NCBI GenBank assembly: GCA_023391155.1
Contig: JAEWBM010000203.1
Span: forward strand, 1 to 58,762
Length of the DNA stretch: 58,762 nucleotides
From: Acidobacteriota bacterium
GTDB taxonomy: Bacteria; Acidobacteriota; Blastocatellia; Pyrinomonadales; Pyrinomonadaceae
Direction of reading: 5' to 3'
Every line of letters begins with the position of its first letter. The stretch's first letter is position 1. The notes under the pieces are model-generated. The model saw only the letters and a list, made by a program, of their open reading frames with translations. It was not told where the DNA came from and searched no databases. The position numbers and the translations under genes were made by a program. Below, one piece after another: positions 1-7,646 of this stretch.

Positions 1-134
1 TCGGATCTCAAAAGTGTCGGAGTTTCGAAACGCGAGCTATGGAGTGATTATTCAGTTTGGAGGCATGGGCAAAAGCGTAAATTATTCGATTTTTTGTGAA
101 AAGCTTGATGGTTGATCGTAGATCGCAGGTGCCA

Positions 135-488
135 ATGAAAACGTTTCGGGCGATATATTTACTGCTGATAGTACTAATGTTAGGCGGCCTTGTTTTTAAT
201 GTGCAATTTAGAGATAGCACATTTTACTGGTTCTACGGTTATGACCCGTCGATTATCGGATCGGCGAAAGTGGAAGCCTTTCAGGCGGCCCGAGAGACCT
301 CAAAAGCTAGGCAGTTAGCCTATTACCTCACTCTCGGAATGACTATTCTCTGCCTGATATTCTCTGCGGTTGCGGTCTATTCAAAAGTATACGTCTCCTA
401 CTACTTTTCGCATATCATGTTCTTGATCAGCGCTGTTCTATTGGCGTTGTACGCGATCGCTTCGGTAATTCCTCGTCGCGGGCTCTAG
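135..488 (+). CDS. Small three-helix membrane protein, unknown function
   Basis: A 117-residue protein with three hydrophobic segments, at about residues 5-23, 62-82 and 90-112, and a polar loop of about 38 residues between the first two. The ATG at 135 is preferred because an AGGTG stretch lies just upstream; an in-frame GTG at 96 would add 13 residues that do not look like a signal or membrane segment. I recognise no family. Base composition is more AT-rich than the genes after position 1400, and the gene lies in the tRNA-flanked stretch, so it could be acquired DNA. Existence of the gene is likely, function unknown. Confidence 0.6.
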   Translation: MKTFRAIYLLLIVLMLGGLVFNVQFRDSTFYWFYGYDPSIIGSAKVEAFQAARETSKARQLAYYLTLGMTILCLIFSAVAVYSKVYVSYYFSHIMFLISAVLLALYAIASVIPRRGL

Positions 489-522
489 TGATGAAACTGA
501 AAACACGCTTATTCGCAATCCC

Positions 523-590
523 GTACGCCCGGAACCGGGATGAGTCGCACATGCGACCTCTTGTTTCGCGGTGGAGCACTCTATCCTCGA
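523..590 (-). pseudogene. Degenerate copy of the tRNA-Arg(ACG) 3' portion
   Basis: This stretch matches the intact tRNA-Arg downstream, in the same orientation. A 14-base block (550-563) is identical to 1268-1281 and a 12-base block (575-586) is identical to 1293-1304; 523-532 matches 1247-1256 at nine of ten bases. The anticodon stem and loop between the blocks have diverged, and the 5' acceptor half is missing. It looks like a partial tRNA duplicate of the kind left by an integrative element. It cannot fold as a working tRNA. Confidence 0.7.
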
Positions 591-841
591 CACATTTAAC
601 TGCAATTTAATCACGTGCAGTCAGTTGCCCCGATAGAATATTAGGCGGCGATGTTCCATGGTACTGTCCATTGAGATAAAAAAAGAGCTGCTCCAAAGGT
701 ACGCGCTCAACGAAAGGATTCCTTAGACTAGCGGAGGATCTATGCGACTCGATGGGGATTGCGAAGAGGAGGTACGCTTTTATGATCGAGTTGCTGCACT
801 AACTTAGACCTGAAACCGATTTCCGATGCATAACCCGTGTA

Positions 842-909
842 TGGGACCAGCGAGTAGATTCGAACCTAACAGTCCTCCGGTCTGCATACCCGGTGTAAGT
901 TGCTGAGCA
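842..909 (-). pseudogene. Second decayed tRNA-like sequence
   Basis: Read on the minus strand this has a terminal CCA, a GTTCGAAT T-loop, a GC-rich anticodon-like stem (CCGG/CCGG) around a TATGCAG-type loop, and a D-arm-like GCTCAGC. The T stem becomes regular if one extra T is removed, and the anticodon stem if one extra G is removed, so single-base insertions seem to have broken it. No matching 5' acceptor strand is present. Identity is uncertain because the loop is distorted. It does not resemble the Arg tRNA closely, so it is a separate remnant. Confidence 0.5.
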
Positions 910-915
910 ATAGTT

Positions 916-1191
916 ATGAATCTACTGAAACGATTTTGGGTAACGTTCGAGTTTACCGATAAGGAACTCGCAGAGAGTGTGAATGTCGGACTGGGTTATG
1001 GTTGCGGTGTAACAGCGTACAGCTTGGAAGACGCTGTCGGCATAATGAAAAGAGATCTTTTCATTAATGAGTCAATGCCTGAAATTCGAGAAGTTGTTGA
1101 AAATGTTGATCTTTCGACACTGGACAAGAGTCATGTATTGCCAAGTATCGGACCACCTGTCGATCGTGGTATATGGTTTCCGAAAACTTGA
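916..1191 (+). CDS. Orphan 91-residue protein, unknown function
   Basis: A soluble 91-residue protein with no signal peptide or membrane segment. It begins with an aromatic and basic strand (KRFWVTFEF), has a central GCGVTAYSLEDA motif and ends in RGIWFPK. From memory the central and C-terminal motifs resemble a family of roughly 90-residue orphan proteins scattered in accessory regions, sometimes near polymorphic toxins; this is a weak recollection and no toxin gene is visible here. The ATG is the only plausible start; the ribosome binding site is weak. It lies between the second tRNA remnant and the intact tRNA-Arg, which fits mobile cargo. Confidence 0.6.
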   Translation: MNLLKRFWVTFEFTDKELAESVNVGLGYGCGVTAYSLEDAVGIMKRDLFINESMPEIREVVENVDLSTLDKSHVLPSIGPPVDRGIWFPKT

Positions 1192-1244
1192 TAGCTTTAA
1201 AAGAAACGGGCATCGTGTTGATGCCCTTTGTTTTTAATAATGTG

Positions 1245-1321
1245 TGGTACACCCGGCATGATTCGAACATGCGACCTCTTGATTCGTAGTCAAGCACTCT
1301 ATCCAGCTGAGCTACGGGTGC
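1245..1321 (-). tRNA. tRNA-Arg (anticodon ACG)
   Basis: A full 77-base cloverleaf on the minus strand with encoded CCA. The acceptor strands GCACCCG and CGGGTGT pair with one G-U at the end, the anticodon stem CTTGA/TCAAG encloses CTACGAA (anticodon ACG, read as ICG for CGN codons), and the T-loop is GTTCGAAT. Its 3' end faces the AT-rich stretch carrying the partial copy at 523-590, the geometry expected of a tRNA used as an integration target. Confidence 0.95.
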
Positions 1322-1414
1322 TCGCAAAAAGCGAATAATTAGATTACGAAGCGGGAGAGGATGTGTCAAGTAATGGGCCCTAATGCCCGCCGCGCCTATT
1401 GTGCAACAGCCATG

Positions 1415-2401
1415 CTATTTCGCGAAATAGCCCTCGCGGGTTCGGGGAAGCAACCCGGGCCGCGTGACCTCGACCTTGATCGACCGCCATTTGCCGTCGC
1501 GGGTGAGGTTGGACGGTGAGTATTCGATCGTGTAGAGCGTGCGCAGGTCGGCGGCGACCTCGGCATAGAGCCGGCCCATCTCTTCAAGTCGGTTGATCGC
1601 GTTCAGGGCTCCTCCGGTTCGGGCAGCGACGATCTTTAGCCTTTCGCGGGCCGCGGCATACATCGCTATCTGACGCACGGTAGGGTCGGCAAGGCGGGCC
1701 GGGTCGCCGGTCGGCAAGGCCAGCGGATAGATCGTTACCCCCTGGCGGTCCGCGGCCTCGAGCGTCCGGTTCAGCGTGGAATTCGCGTTGGGGTCGATCG
1801 CCGCCGGCACCTCGTCGTCCGGCAGGTCGGCGATCAATGCGCGGTCCTCATCCTGAACTGAGGTGTCGACGCCGTCGGTCAGGACCACTATCGCCTTGCG
1901 GCGGGTGTTTTCGCGTCCAAGCTGCTCCAATGCAAAATCGAGTGCTTTGTACAGGTCGGTCGGCCCCTGGCCGTTTGCCACCGAGATCGAGTGTGCCGCC
2001 CGGCGGCGATCGGTGGTGAAATCGTTGAGCATGTTGATCTTGCTATAGAATTCGACCACCGCAAGCCGGTCTCCCGGGGCGAGAGCGTCCAGAAATCGAG
2101 CTGCCGAGAGTTTGATGTTTTGACGAAACGTTTTCGTCGAGCCGCTCATATCGAGCAGCATCACTACGCTAAACGGTGCCTCGGCCGCTTCGAACCGGCT
2201 GATCTCCTGCGGCACGCCGTCCTCGAGAACGCGAAAATCAGATGCACTCAATCGCGTGATCGGGCGGCCGCGGTTGTCCACCACGCCGACGTTCAGCCGT
2301 ACGATGGCAGAATCGACGCGGATCGGATCGTCATCCTGCGCCGCAAGCGGGGCCGCGGCGATGAGGAACAATAAAAATAAAATTGCGAAGCGGGCAAACA
2401 T
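1415..2401 (-). CDS. Secreted VWA-domain protein, acidobacterial type
   Basis: A 328-residue protein with a signal peptide (residues 1-22, cleavage near AAQ), then the strand-rich acidobacterial lead-in (VxLNVGVVDNRGRPI...DFRVLEDG, about 28-70) and a von Willebrand factor A domain. The metal site is intact: DMSGS at 84-88, the loop Thr near 148 and Asp near 176 in LTDG. The C-terminus (REGYFAK) is typical of this family, which is strongly expanded in Acidobacteria. VWA domains bind proteins through a divalent cation, but no partner is known for this subfamily. It is transcribed away from 2574 and is a paralogue of the tandem pair at 52559-54620. Confidence 0.88.
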   Translation of the reverse strand: MFARFAILFLLFLIAAAPLAAQDDDPIRVDSAIVRLNVGVVDNRGRPITRLSASDFRVLEDGVPQEISRFEAAEAPFSVVMLLDMSGSTKTFRQNIKLSAARFLDALAPGDRLAVVEFYSKINMLNDFTTDRRRAAHSISVANGQGPTDLYKALDFALEQLGRENTRRKAIVVLTDGVDTSVQDEDRALIADLPDDEVPAAIDPNANSTLNRTLEAADRQGVTIYPLALPTGDPARLADPTVRQIAMYAAARERLKIVAARTGGALNAINRLEEMGRLYAEVAADLRTLYTIEYSPSNLTRDGKWRSIKVEVTRPGLLPRTREGYFAK

Positions 2402-2474
2402 ACCTGGATAAATGTTAACAATCAGACGTCTGAAAACTAAACTCGGTTGTATGCAGGGAACGGGCCCCGCTTCA

Positions 2475-2504
2475 TTTAACTTTTTTAGAAAAGTGACTTA
2501 TACT
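2475..2504 (+). promoter_or_regulatory. Possible sigma70-type promoter for the gene at 2574
   Basis: TTTAAC at 2475-2480 and TATACT at 2499-2504 are separated by 18 bases in the AT-rich part of the divergent intergenic region. The -10 is good and the -35 weak, so this is a modest prediction. Confidence 0.35.
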
Positions 2505-2573
2505 TCCGTTGCTTTTCTTTGGGTTACCCAAACTCCGTGACCGATCGCTGCTCACACAGCGTTCCAAGTTCAA

Positions 2574-3107
2574 ATGTTTTATAAGCCGAAATTCTGCTGC
2601 CAGTGCGGCGAAAAAGTAGAGCGTGCCGAATGGCGCCTGTGGACGAGCCGCCGCTTTTGTGAATTTTGCGAGACGGAATTCAAGGGCGAGCAGTTATTTA
2701 AATCCGGTGCCGCGGCTGCCTGCTTGCTCATCGGGGTGTTGGGGATGGCCGGATTATTCCGGCAGACACCTGTCGCCGCCACCGATGCCGGGGCGACCCC
2801 TGCGGCGATGCGGCCGGCGGGATTCGCCGCGAACCCACCTCCTTCGCAAACATTTCGCAACGAAACGCCGCCCGCGGGCGTGTCACCCCAGGGGGAGGAG
2901 TCTGTCGTAACTCAGGCCGCTGCCGCACCACAGGCTGAGCCGCTCGACAAAACAAGCGAACAACCGCCAAGGGCACGGAAACCATCTGACAAACCGGCCT
3001 ACTATTGCGGAGCTCTCACTAAGAAGGGCACACCCTGTTCGCGAAAGGTGAGGTCAAAAGGCATTCGCTGTTGGCAGCACGAGGGAGCCGAAAGCGCTCT
3101 ACAGTGA
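2574..3107 (+). CDS. Membrane protein with N-terminal zinc ribbon and C-terminal CxxH-type zinc finger
   Basis: 177 residues in four parts. An N-terminal zinc ribbon has paired cysteines C8/C11 and C29/C32. A single membrane helix covers about 46-62. A Pro/Ala-rich linker covers about 65-140. The C-terminal finger has C145, C155, C166 and H169 in the pattern CGALTKKGTPC...RCWQH, which resembles the small DUF5763-type metal-binding module (family name from memory). Function is unknown. The first ribbon should be cytoplasmic and the final finger periplasmic if the helix spans once, which would be unusual for the latter. It stands alone between a divergent VWA gene and the kinase. Confidence 0.75.
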   Translation: MFYKPKFCCQCGEKVERAEWRLWTSRRFCEFCETEFKGEQLFKSGAAAACLLIGVLGMAGLFRQTPVAATDAGATPAAMRPAGFAANPPPSQTFRNETPPAGVSPQGEESVVTQAAAAPQAEPLDKTSEQPPRARKPSDKPAYYCGALTKKGTPCSRKVRSKGIRCWQHEGAESALQ

Positions 3108-3239
3108 CCCCGCTCGGCACAGGCAGCCAGTCGGATGTCGGTTTAATGTTGATGTTCATCCGTTTTTGTTAGAGAATATATTCCAATTCTTCATAATGGG
3201 GAATTGTGCCTTTTCAGTCACCCGAGCGTTGATCCAAAA

Positions 3240-5111
3240 ATGAAACCGCTTGCTCAAAATACGATGATTCAGAACCGTTACCTGATCGTTCAGTTGATCG
3301 GTAAGGGTGGAATGGGCGAGGTTTACCTCGCGGTAGATCAGCGTCTCGGAAGTGCCGTCGCATTGAAACGGACCTTTTTCGCCGGCGATGAGATGCTCGG
3401 CAATGCATTCGAACGCGAGGCACGAATACTTGCGCGGATGCGGCACCCGGTGCTGCCCAAGGTGAGCGACCACTTTAGCGAGGGCGACGAACAGTACCTG
3501 GTGATGGAGCATATTTCGGGCGACGACCTGGGCAAACGCCTCGAGGTCGCGCAGAAGCCCTTTCCGCTGAGCTGGGTGATGTTTTGGGCCGATCAATTGC
3601 TCGATGCGCTTTCGTATCTGCATTCGCACGAGCCGCCGATCATCCATCGCGACATTAAACCACAGAACCTAAAGCTCACGGACGAGAATCACGTCATCCT
3701 GCTCGACTTTGGATTGTCCAAGAGCTCGACCGGCCAGACAAATCTGAGCGATGTCGCACACAAGGGCGGGGGCAGCAGCTCCGGCAGCGTCGTCGGCTAT
3801 ACGCCGCATTACGCACCGATGGAGCAGATCCGCGGTATTGGGACGAGCCCGCGCAGCGATCTTTACTCACTTTCCGCAACGCTCTATCAATTGCTTTCGA
3901 ACAACGTCCCGGCCGATGCGTTGACCCGGGCGGACGTTATGCTCATGGGCAAGCCGGACCCGATCAGGCCGCTGAGCGAGCTGAATACGGAGATCCCGCC
4001 GGCGGTATCCGAGGTGATCCTGCGAGGTATGGAGGTCAGCCAAGAGAAGCGGTATGAGACGGCCCGCGAGATGCAGAAGGCGCTGAGAAAGGCGTATGCT
4101 TCGATGCAGACCGCGACCAACGCCCAAACTGTGGCATTCTCCGCGCAGACGCAGATACCGGGTGCTGAGGCGGATCTTCCGATCGCACAGACGATGGACA
4201 AGACCGAGGTTATGGATTTCGGCAAGATCCATGACGCCGACGACGCAGATTCCCTCGCCACCCGAGGTGCCGGTGACAGCCCTCAAGCATTTGACCCGAA
4301 CAAGACGGTCGCGTTCGATCAGAATTTTGATTCCGAGCCGAAGCAGTCCGATCTAAAGACGGAGGTTTACAACGCCGGCGACGCAGATTTTGCGATCCCG
4401 CCGACGGACGCCGCCTCTGATTCGCCGGCCGAGCCTGACTTCGGAATGACCGAAGATTACAGTTCGCATGCCGAAGGCGGCAACGGTTCGCTTCCGACGG
4501 GGAATTCCTCGCCGTCACCGGATGCGACGATGCCTTATGTGGCGTTTGAGGGAAGTGAACAGTTTGCCTCGGGCGGTTTCGAGAGCCAGCCTCAGCAGGA
4601 AGAAGAACCGGCTGACGAGGTCCGGGAAGAGGCCGCCTATGCCGTGGCCGCCGGTGCGGCATCGACCGGGACGGCCGTGGCCGCCGCTCCAAAGAAAAAG
4701 GGCTCGGGCGGTAAGATCATTGCGATGTTCGGCGGATTGCTGGTGCTTTTCGTTATCGCGGCCGGTGCCATCGGCGGCAGCTGGTGGTACTACAATAATT
4801 ATTACGCGGGCGGTGCCGTCGAACCTGAACCGACACCTTCGCCGGAGCTGACACCGGAACCGACACCTTCGCCGGAGCCGACTTACGACGCGTCGCTCGA
4901 CACCCTTAATACGAATACCGATATAAGCGAACAGACCAACGCGAATGTCGAAGTCGTTGATACGCAGCCAACGCCGGCGCCCGGTCCCGGCAGCACACCC
5001 CGGCCGCGGGTCACTACGAATTTACCGAAGCCGACTCCGGTTAAGCCGAAACCGACACCGGTTAAGCCTAAGCCGACTCCGACCAGAAATAGAACGGTCA
5101 TATTGCAGTAG
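3240..5111 (+). CDS. Receptor-type Ser/Thr protein kinase (PknB-like)
   Basis: 623 residues from the ATG at 3240; an upstream in-frame start at 3204 would add a non-conserved dozen residues. The Hanks-type kinase domain occupies about 12-280: glycine loop GKGGMG at 21-26, catalytic Lys43, Glu60, HRDIKPQN at 136-143 and DFG at 156-158, so it should be active. A long acidic, disordered juxtamembrane region follows, with a membrane helix at about 490-515 and a short extracellular tail of Pro-Thr-Lys repeats instead of PASTA domains. It phosphorylates proteins on Ser/Thr; substrates cannot be read here. The next gene, a secreted TPR protein, starts 14 bases downstream and is probably co-transcribed. 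Confidence 0.93.
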   Translation: MKPLAQNTMIQNRYLIVQLIGKGGMGEVYLAVDQRLGSAVALKRTFFAGDEMLGNAFEREARILARMRHPVLPKVSDHFSEGDEQYLVMEHISGDDLGKRLEVAQKPFPLSWVMFWADQLLDALSYLHSHEPPIIHRDIKPQNLKLTDENHVILLDFGLSKSSTGQTNLSDVAHKGGGSSSGSVVGYTPHYAPMEQIRGIGTSPRSDLYSLSATLYQLLSNNVPADALTRADVMLMGKPDPIRPLSELNTEIPPAVSEVILRGMEVSQEKRYETAREMQKALRKAYASMQTATNAQTVAFSAQTQIPGAEADLPIAQTMDKTEVMDFGKIHDADDADSLATRGAGDSPQAFDPNKTVAFDQNFDSEPKQSDLKTEVYNAGDADFAIPPTDAASDSPAEPDFGMTEDYSSHAEGGNGSLPTGNSSPSPDATMPYVAFEGSEQFASGGFESQPQQEEEPADEVREEAAYAVAAGAASTGTAVAAAPKKKGSGGKIIAMFGGLLVLFVIAAGAIGGSWWYYNNYYAGGAVEPEPTPSPELTPEPTPSPEPTYDASLDTLNTNTDISEQTNANVEVVDTQPTPAPGPGSTPRPRVTTNLPKPTPVKPKPTPVKPKPTPTRNRTVILQ

Positions 5112-5125
5112 CAACGGAAAAAAAG

Positions 5126-6511
5126 ATGAGAGAGAGATCGTTTCTTTTCGCAATTGCAGCCGCCCTCGTGATATGTGGGGCGGCATTCTCGATACAGGGC
5201 CAGTCGCGCAATGATATTCGCCGTTCGGAGCAGCTCGTGCGCGAAGGCGATCGTGCCTTTGGCCAGAAAAATTATCGTGAGGCTGTCGAGAAATACGCTG
5301 AGGCCGTAGTTCATGTGCCGCGAGATGCGAACACCCGCTTTAAGAAGGGGCTGGCGCATGTGATGCTGGACGACCATTCGCTCGCGCTTTCGGAACTAAA
5401 CACCGCCCTGGACCTTGGCTATTCCAAGCCGGCGGAGGTCTATGCGGTTCGCTGGCGTCTGCACTACGCGGCCGAGGATTACGCGCTCGCGCTTCAGGAT
5501 GTGACGAGCGGATTGGCTCTAGATCCCGACAATCTCGATCTGCTGATCGCCCAGGGCGACATGCATTTCGTCAACCAGCGTTACGAAGCTGCACAGGCTG
5601 CATACGCAAAGGCTCTAACCAGACAGCCCGGAAATGCGGAGCTCCACCTGAATCTCGCTAAGATCTATTACAATCTTGGGGATACCGAAAAGCAGGCGGT
5701 CTCGGCCCAGTTCGCCATCGACAGGCAAACGCGTGACCTGGCGGAGGCGTATCTGCTGCTCGGCGACGCCCATCAGAAACGACGCGATTTTGAAGCTGCG
5801 GCGCGGGCATATCAGAATGCCTTAGCAGCTGACCCGAATGATTATGCGGTCTACCAAACGCTTGCCGAAATGTACCGTGCCGAGAACCGGTACGATGATG
5901 CGATCGCGATAATCCGGCGTGCATTGACGCAGCTTGGGCTACAAAGTGCGATATACACGGATCTCTCGTGGTATTACAGCCTTGCAAATCGACACGAGGA
6001 AGCGGCCGAGGCGGCAAAGGCGGGGGTCAAACTGGCTCCCGACAACCCGATGGCGTATACGAACCTTTGCCGGGCATATAACGACCTGCAGCGGCCCGAG
6101 ATGGCTGCCCGTGAGTGCAATAACGCATTGACGCTCAAGCCGGGCGACGGCGAGACAAATTTCTATTTAGGTCGATCTTACGATCTGCAGAATAAGCCGG
6201 CTGAGGCGACGCAATATTATAAACGGGCGGTGTCAGGGTTGGAGCAGTTCGTGGAAGAGCGGCCGGATTATGCGGACGGATTTTACCTGCTCGGGAACGC
6301 ATACTTCGCCGACAACCAACGGCGAAAAGCGGTCGAGGCCTATAACAAAGCCCTGGAGCTTTCGCCTGCTTTTACAAAGGCCTACTATAACTTGGGTATG
6401 ATATACGTGCTCGAGAAGAACAAGCGGTCGGCGACGTCGCAGTATGACCGGTTGGTGAAGCTGGATCCGGCACTCGCGGCACAGCTTAAGGCAGAGATCG
6501 ATAAGATCTGA
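5126..6511 (+). CDS. Secreted tetratricopeptide-repeat protein
   Basis: 461 residues: a signal peptide (about 1-29, cleavage near IQGQ) followed by about ten TPR units covering nearly the whole chain, recognisable from repeated A-x-Y-x-x-A-L-x-x-x-P helices. TPR stacks are protein-binding scaffolds; there is no catalytic domain. It lies 14 bases after the kinase gene, so it may be an extracytoplasmic partner in the same envelope signalling unit (inference). A strong terminator follows the stop. Confidence 0.85.
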   Translation: MRERSFLFAIAAALVICGAAFSIQGQSRNDIRRSEQLVREGDRAFGQKNYREAVEKYAEAVVHVPRDANTRFKKGLAHVMLDDHSLALSELNTALDLGYSKPAEVYAVRWRLHYAAEDYALALQDVTSGLALDPDNLDLLIAQGDMHFVNQRYEAAQAAYAKALTRQPGNAELHLNLAKIYYNLGDTEKQAVSAQFAIDRQTRDLAEAYLLLGDAHQKRRDFEAAARAYQNALAADPNDYAVYQTLAEMYRAENRYDDAIAIIRRALTQLGLQSAIYTDLSWYYSLANRHEEAAEAAKAGVKLAPDNPMAYTNLCRAYNDLQRPEMAARECNNALTLKPGDGETNFYLGRSYDLQNKPAEATQYYKRAVSGLEQFVEERPDYADGFYLLGNAYFADNQRRKAVEAYNKALELSPAFTKAYYNLGMIYVLEKNKRSATSQYDRLVKLDPALAAQLKAEIDKI

Positions 6512-6533
6512 TCCGCAAAGCAGTTAAGAAAGG

Positions 6534-6566
6534 AGCCGTTCCCGACAACCGGGAGCGGCTTTTTTG
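6534..6566 (+). terminator. Intrinsic terminator after the kinase-TPR pair
   Basis: An 11-base-pair stem (AGCCGTTCCCG with CGGGAGCGGCT, one G-U) around an ACAAC loop, followed directly by a run of T. It separates the pair from the convergent anti-sigma gene. Confidence 0.85.
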
Positions 6567-6567
6567 T

Positions 6568-7374
6568 TTAATAGAATTGCTCGGTCGAGGGGGCGGTAGA
6601 GGCGTCGACATCGACGCTTTGGAATTTGAGCACTACGCGAACGCTCTCACTCCGCTTGTCCATGCTCGCGGGTACGAACGGTGCAAAACCCGGATCGGAT
6701 TGAAGAGCCTTTTGCAGTTCCACTATCGTTTGCTCGTCGTGAGGCGGTTCCACAACCTCGGCTATTCGGGCGACGCCATTGCCGAAGACATCCGCCACGA
6801 TAACAACCTCATCATCGCTCATTTCGCCGCCGAGTATAGTTCGGGACAGAGCGACGAGAGCACCATGCGGGTTGACGCTCGGCGATTCGTCGGCGATGGC
6901 CAGGCGTGTACTGGCAAATTGCGATGGGGTTATATCGGCGGACCCCAAGCTGACCCCCTGAGAAGGCCGCGAGGGGACGGCTGTGCCGGCAGCGATCTCA
7001 AGCGAGCGTGCCGGAAAAACCAGAAAAGACAGAAATGCGAACCAGAGAATAAGCGATGCGAAAGCGCCGGTCGTCGAAGGCAGCAGCCAACGATGAAGCC
7101 AGCGTCCGCGCGGATCTAACAGCCGGAAGCTCGGCGAGGCTTCACCCGGTGTAGACAACGCAGTAACAGCCGAGCGTAACGCCGCGAGGCGAGCCGGCGG
7201 GACCGAAGGCCGTTCCATCGACCTCAAACCCGTTCGTATCTGCTGAAGCTCTGCAATTTGCTGACGACAGAGCGGGCACGAGCCGAGATGGACATCTATC
7301 TCGCGGATGCGATCCTCCGTAAGGATATCGTCAAAATAAAGCGACAGATCAAATTGTAATTCCTGACATTTCAT
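6568..7374 (-). CDS. Transmembrane zinc-binding anti-sigma factor
   Basis: 268 residues. The N-terminus carries the anti-sigma zinc motif H29-x3-C33-x2-C36, with an upstream cysteine at position 3, as in the ChrR/RsrA-like ZAS domain that holds ECF sigma factors inactive. A membrane helix lies at about 102-121 and a periplasmic domain of about 140 residues follows, which probably senses an envelope signal. The ECF sigma gene is immediately upstream in the same orientation, which supports the pairing. Unusually, 272 bases separate the two genes; such pairs usually touch or overlap. Confidence 0.85.
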   Translation of the reverse strand: MKCQELQFDLSLYFDDILTEDRIREIDVHLGSCPLCRQQIAELQQIRTGLRSMERPSVPPARLAALRSAVTALSTPGEASPSFRLLDPRGRWLHRWLLPSTTGAFASLILWFAFLSFLVFPARSLEIAAGTAVPSRPSQGVSLGSADITPSQFASTRLAIADESPSVNPHGALVALSRTILGGEMSDDEVVIVADVFGNGVARIAEVVEPPHDEQTIVELQKALQSDPGFAPFVPASMDKRSESVRVVLKFQSVDVDASTAPSTEQFY

Positions 7375-7646
7375 TGCAAATGGGCAACGCCCTTAATAAA
7401 CCAAACGGATGACTCACTTGCCCCGGCGGGCCCCGCTTATGCAGAAAACATAGCGGTTCGTATGACAGTTCCGATCTCGCAAGGCCGGCAAATTTGTCCT
7501 TGATTGCTGGTCAATTTCAAAAATCCGCCAAACTCGGGCGATCCTTTTCCCGCATCCGAAACCTCGTTTCCTCTGACCTCTCGTTTGGCACCGATACGTC
7601 TTTGTCTAAGGCTTCGCCGAGGCAAGTCAATCATCCGATTCGGTTT
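7375..7646 (-). other. 272-base gap between sigma and anti-sigma genes
   Basis: The gap holds one 65-codon minus-strand frame (7437-7634), rich in Arg and Gly, with no recognisable domain and no good ribosome binding site; I do not call it a gene. No terminator hairpin with a T run is visible, so read-through from sigma to anti-sigma is possible. Confidence 0.4.

Larger units (their letters stand above)
489..915. other. 427-base non-coding stretch with two tRNA-like remnants
   Basis: No convincing reading frame lies between the two orphan genes. What can be seen are two decayed tRNA-like sequences in minus orientation (listed separately at 523-590 and 842-909). The stretch is AT-rich and looks like scar DNA beside a tRNA integration target. 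Confidence 0.55.

Noticed and set aside
1064..1369. Minus-strand 101-codon frame
   Set aside because: It reads through the tRNA-Arg gene and the opposite orphan gene; a shadow frame.
7450..7480. GGAACT on the minus strand as a second ECF promoter, ahead of the anti-sigma gene
   Set aside because: No GTC/TCTAA element at the right spacing follows it.
7437..7634. 65-codon minus-strand frame between sigma and anti-sigma genes
   Set aside because: No domain, skewed Arg/Gly composition and no ribosome site; treated as intergenic.
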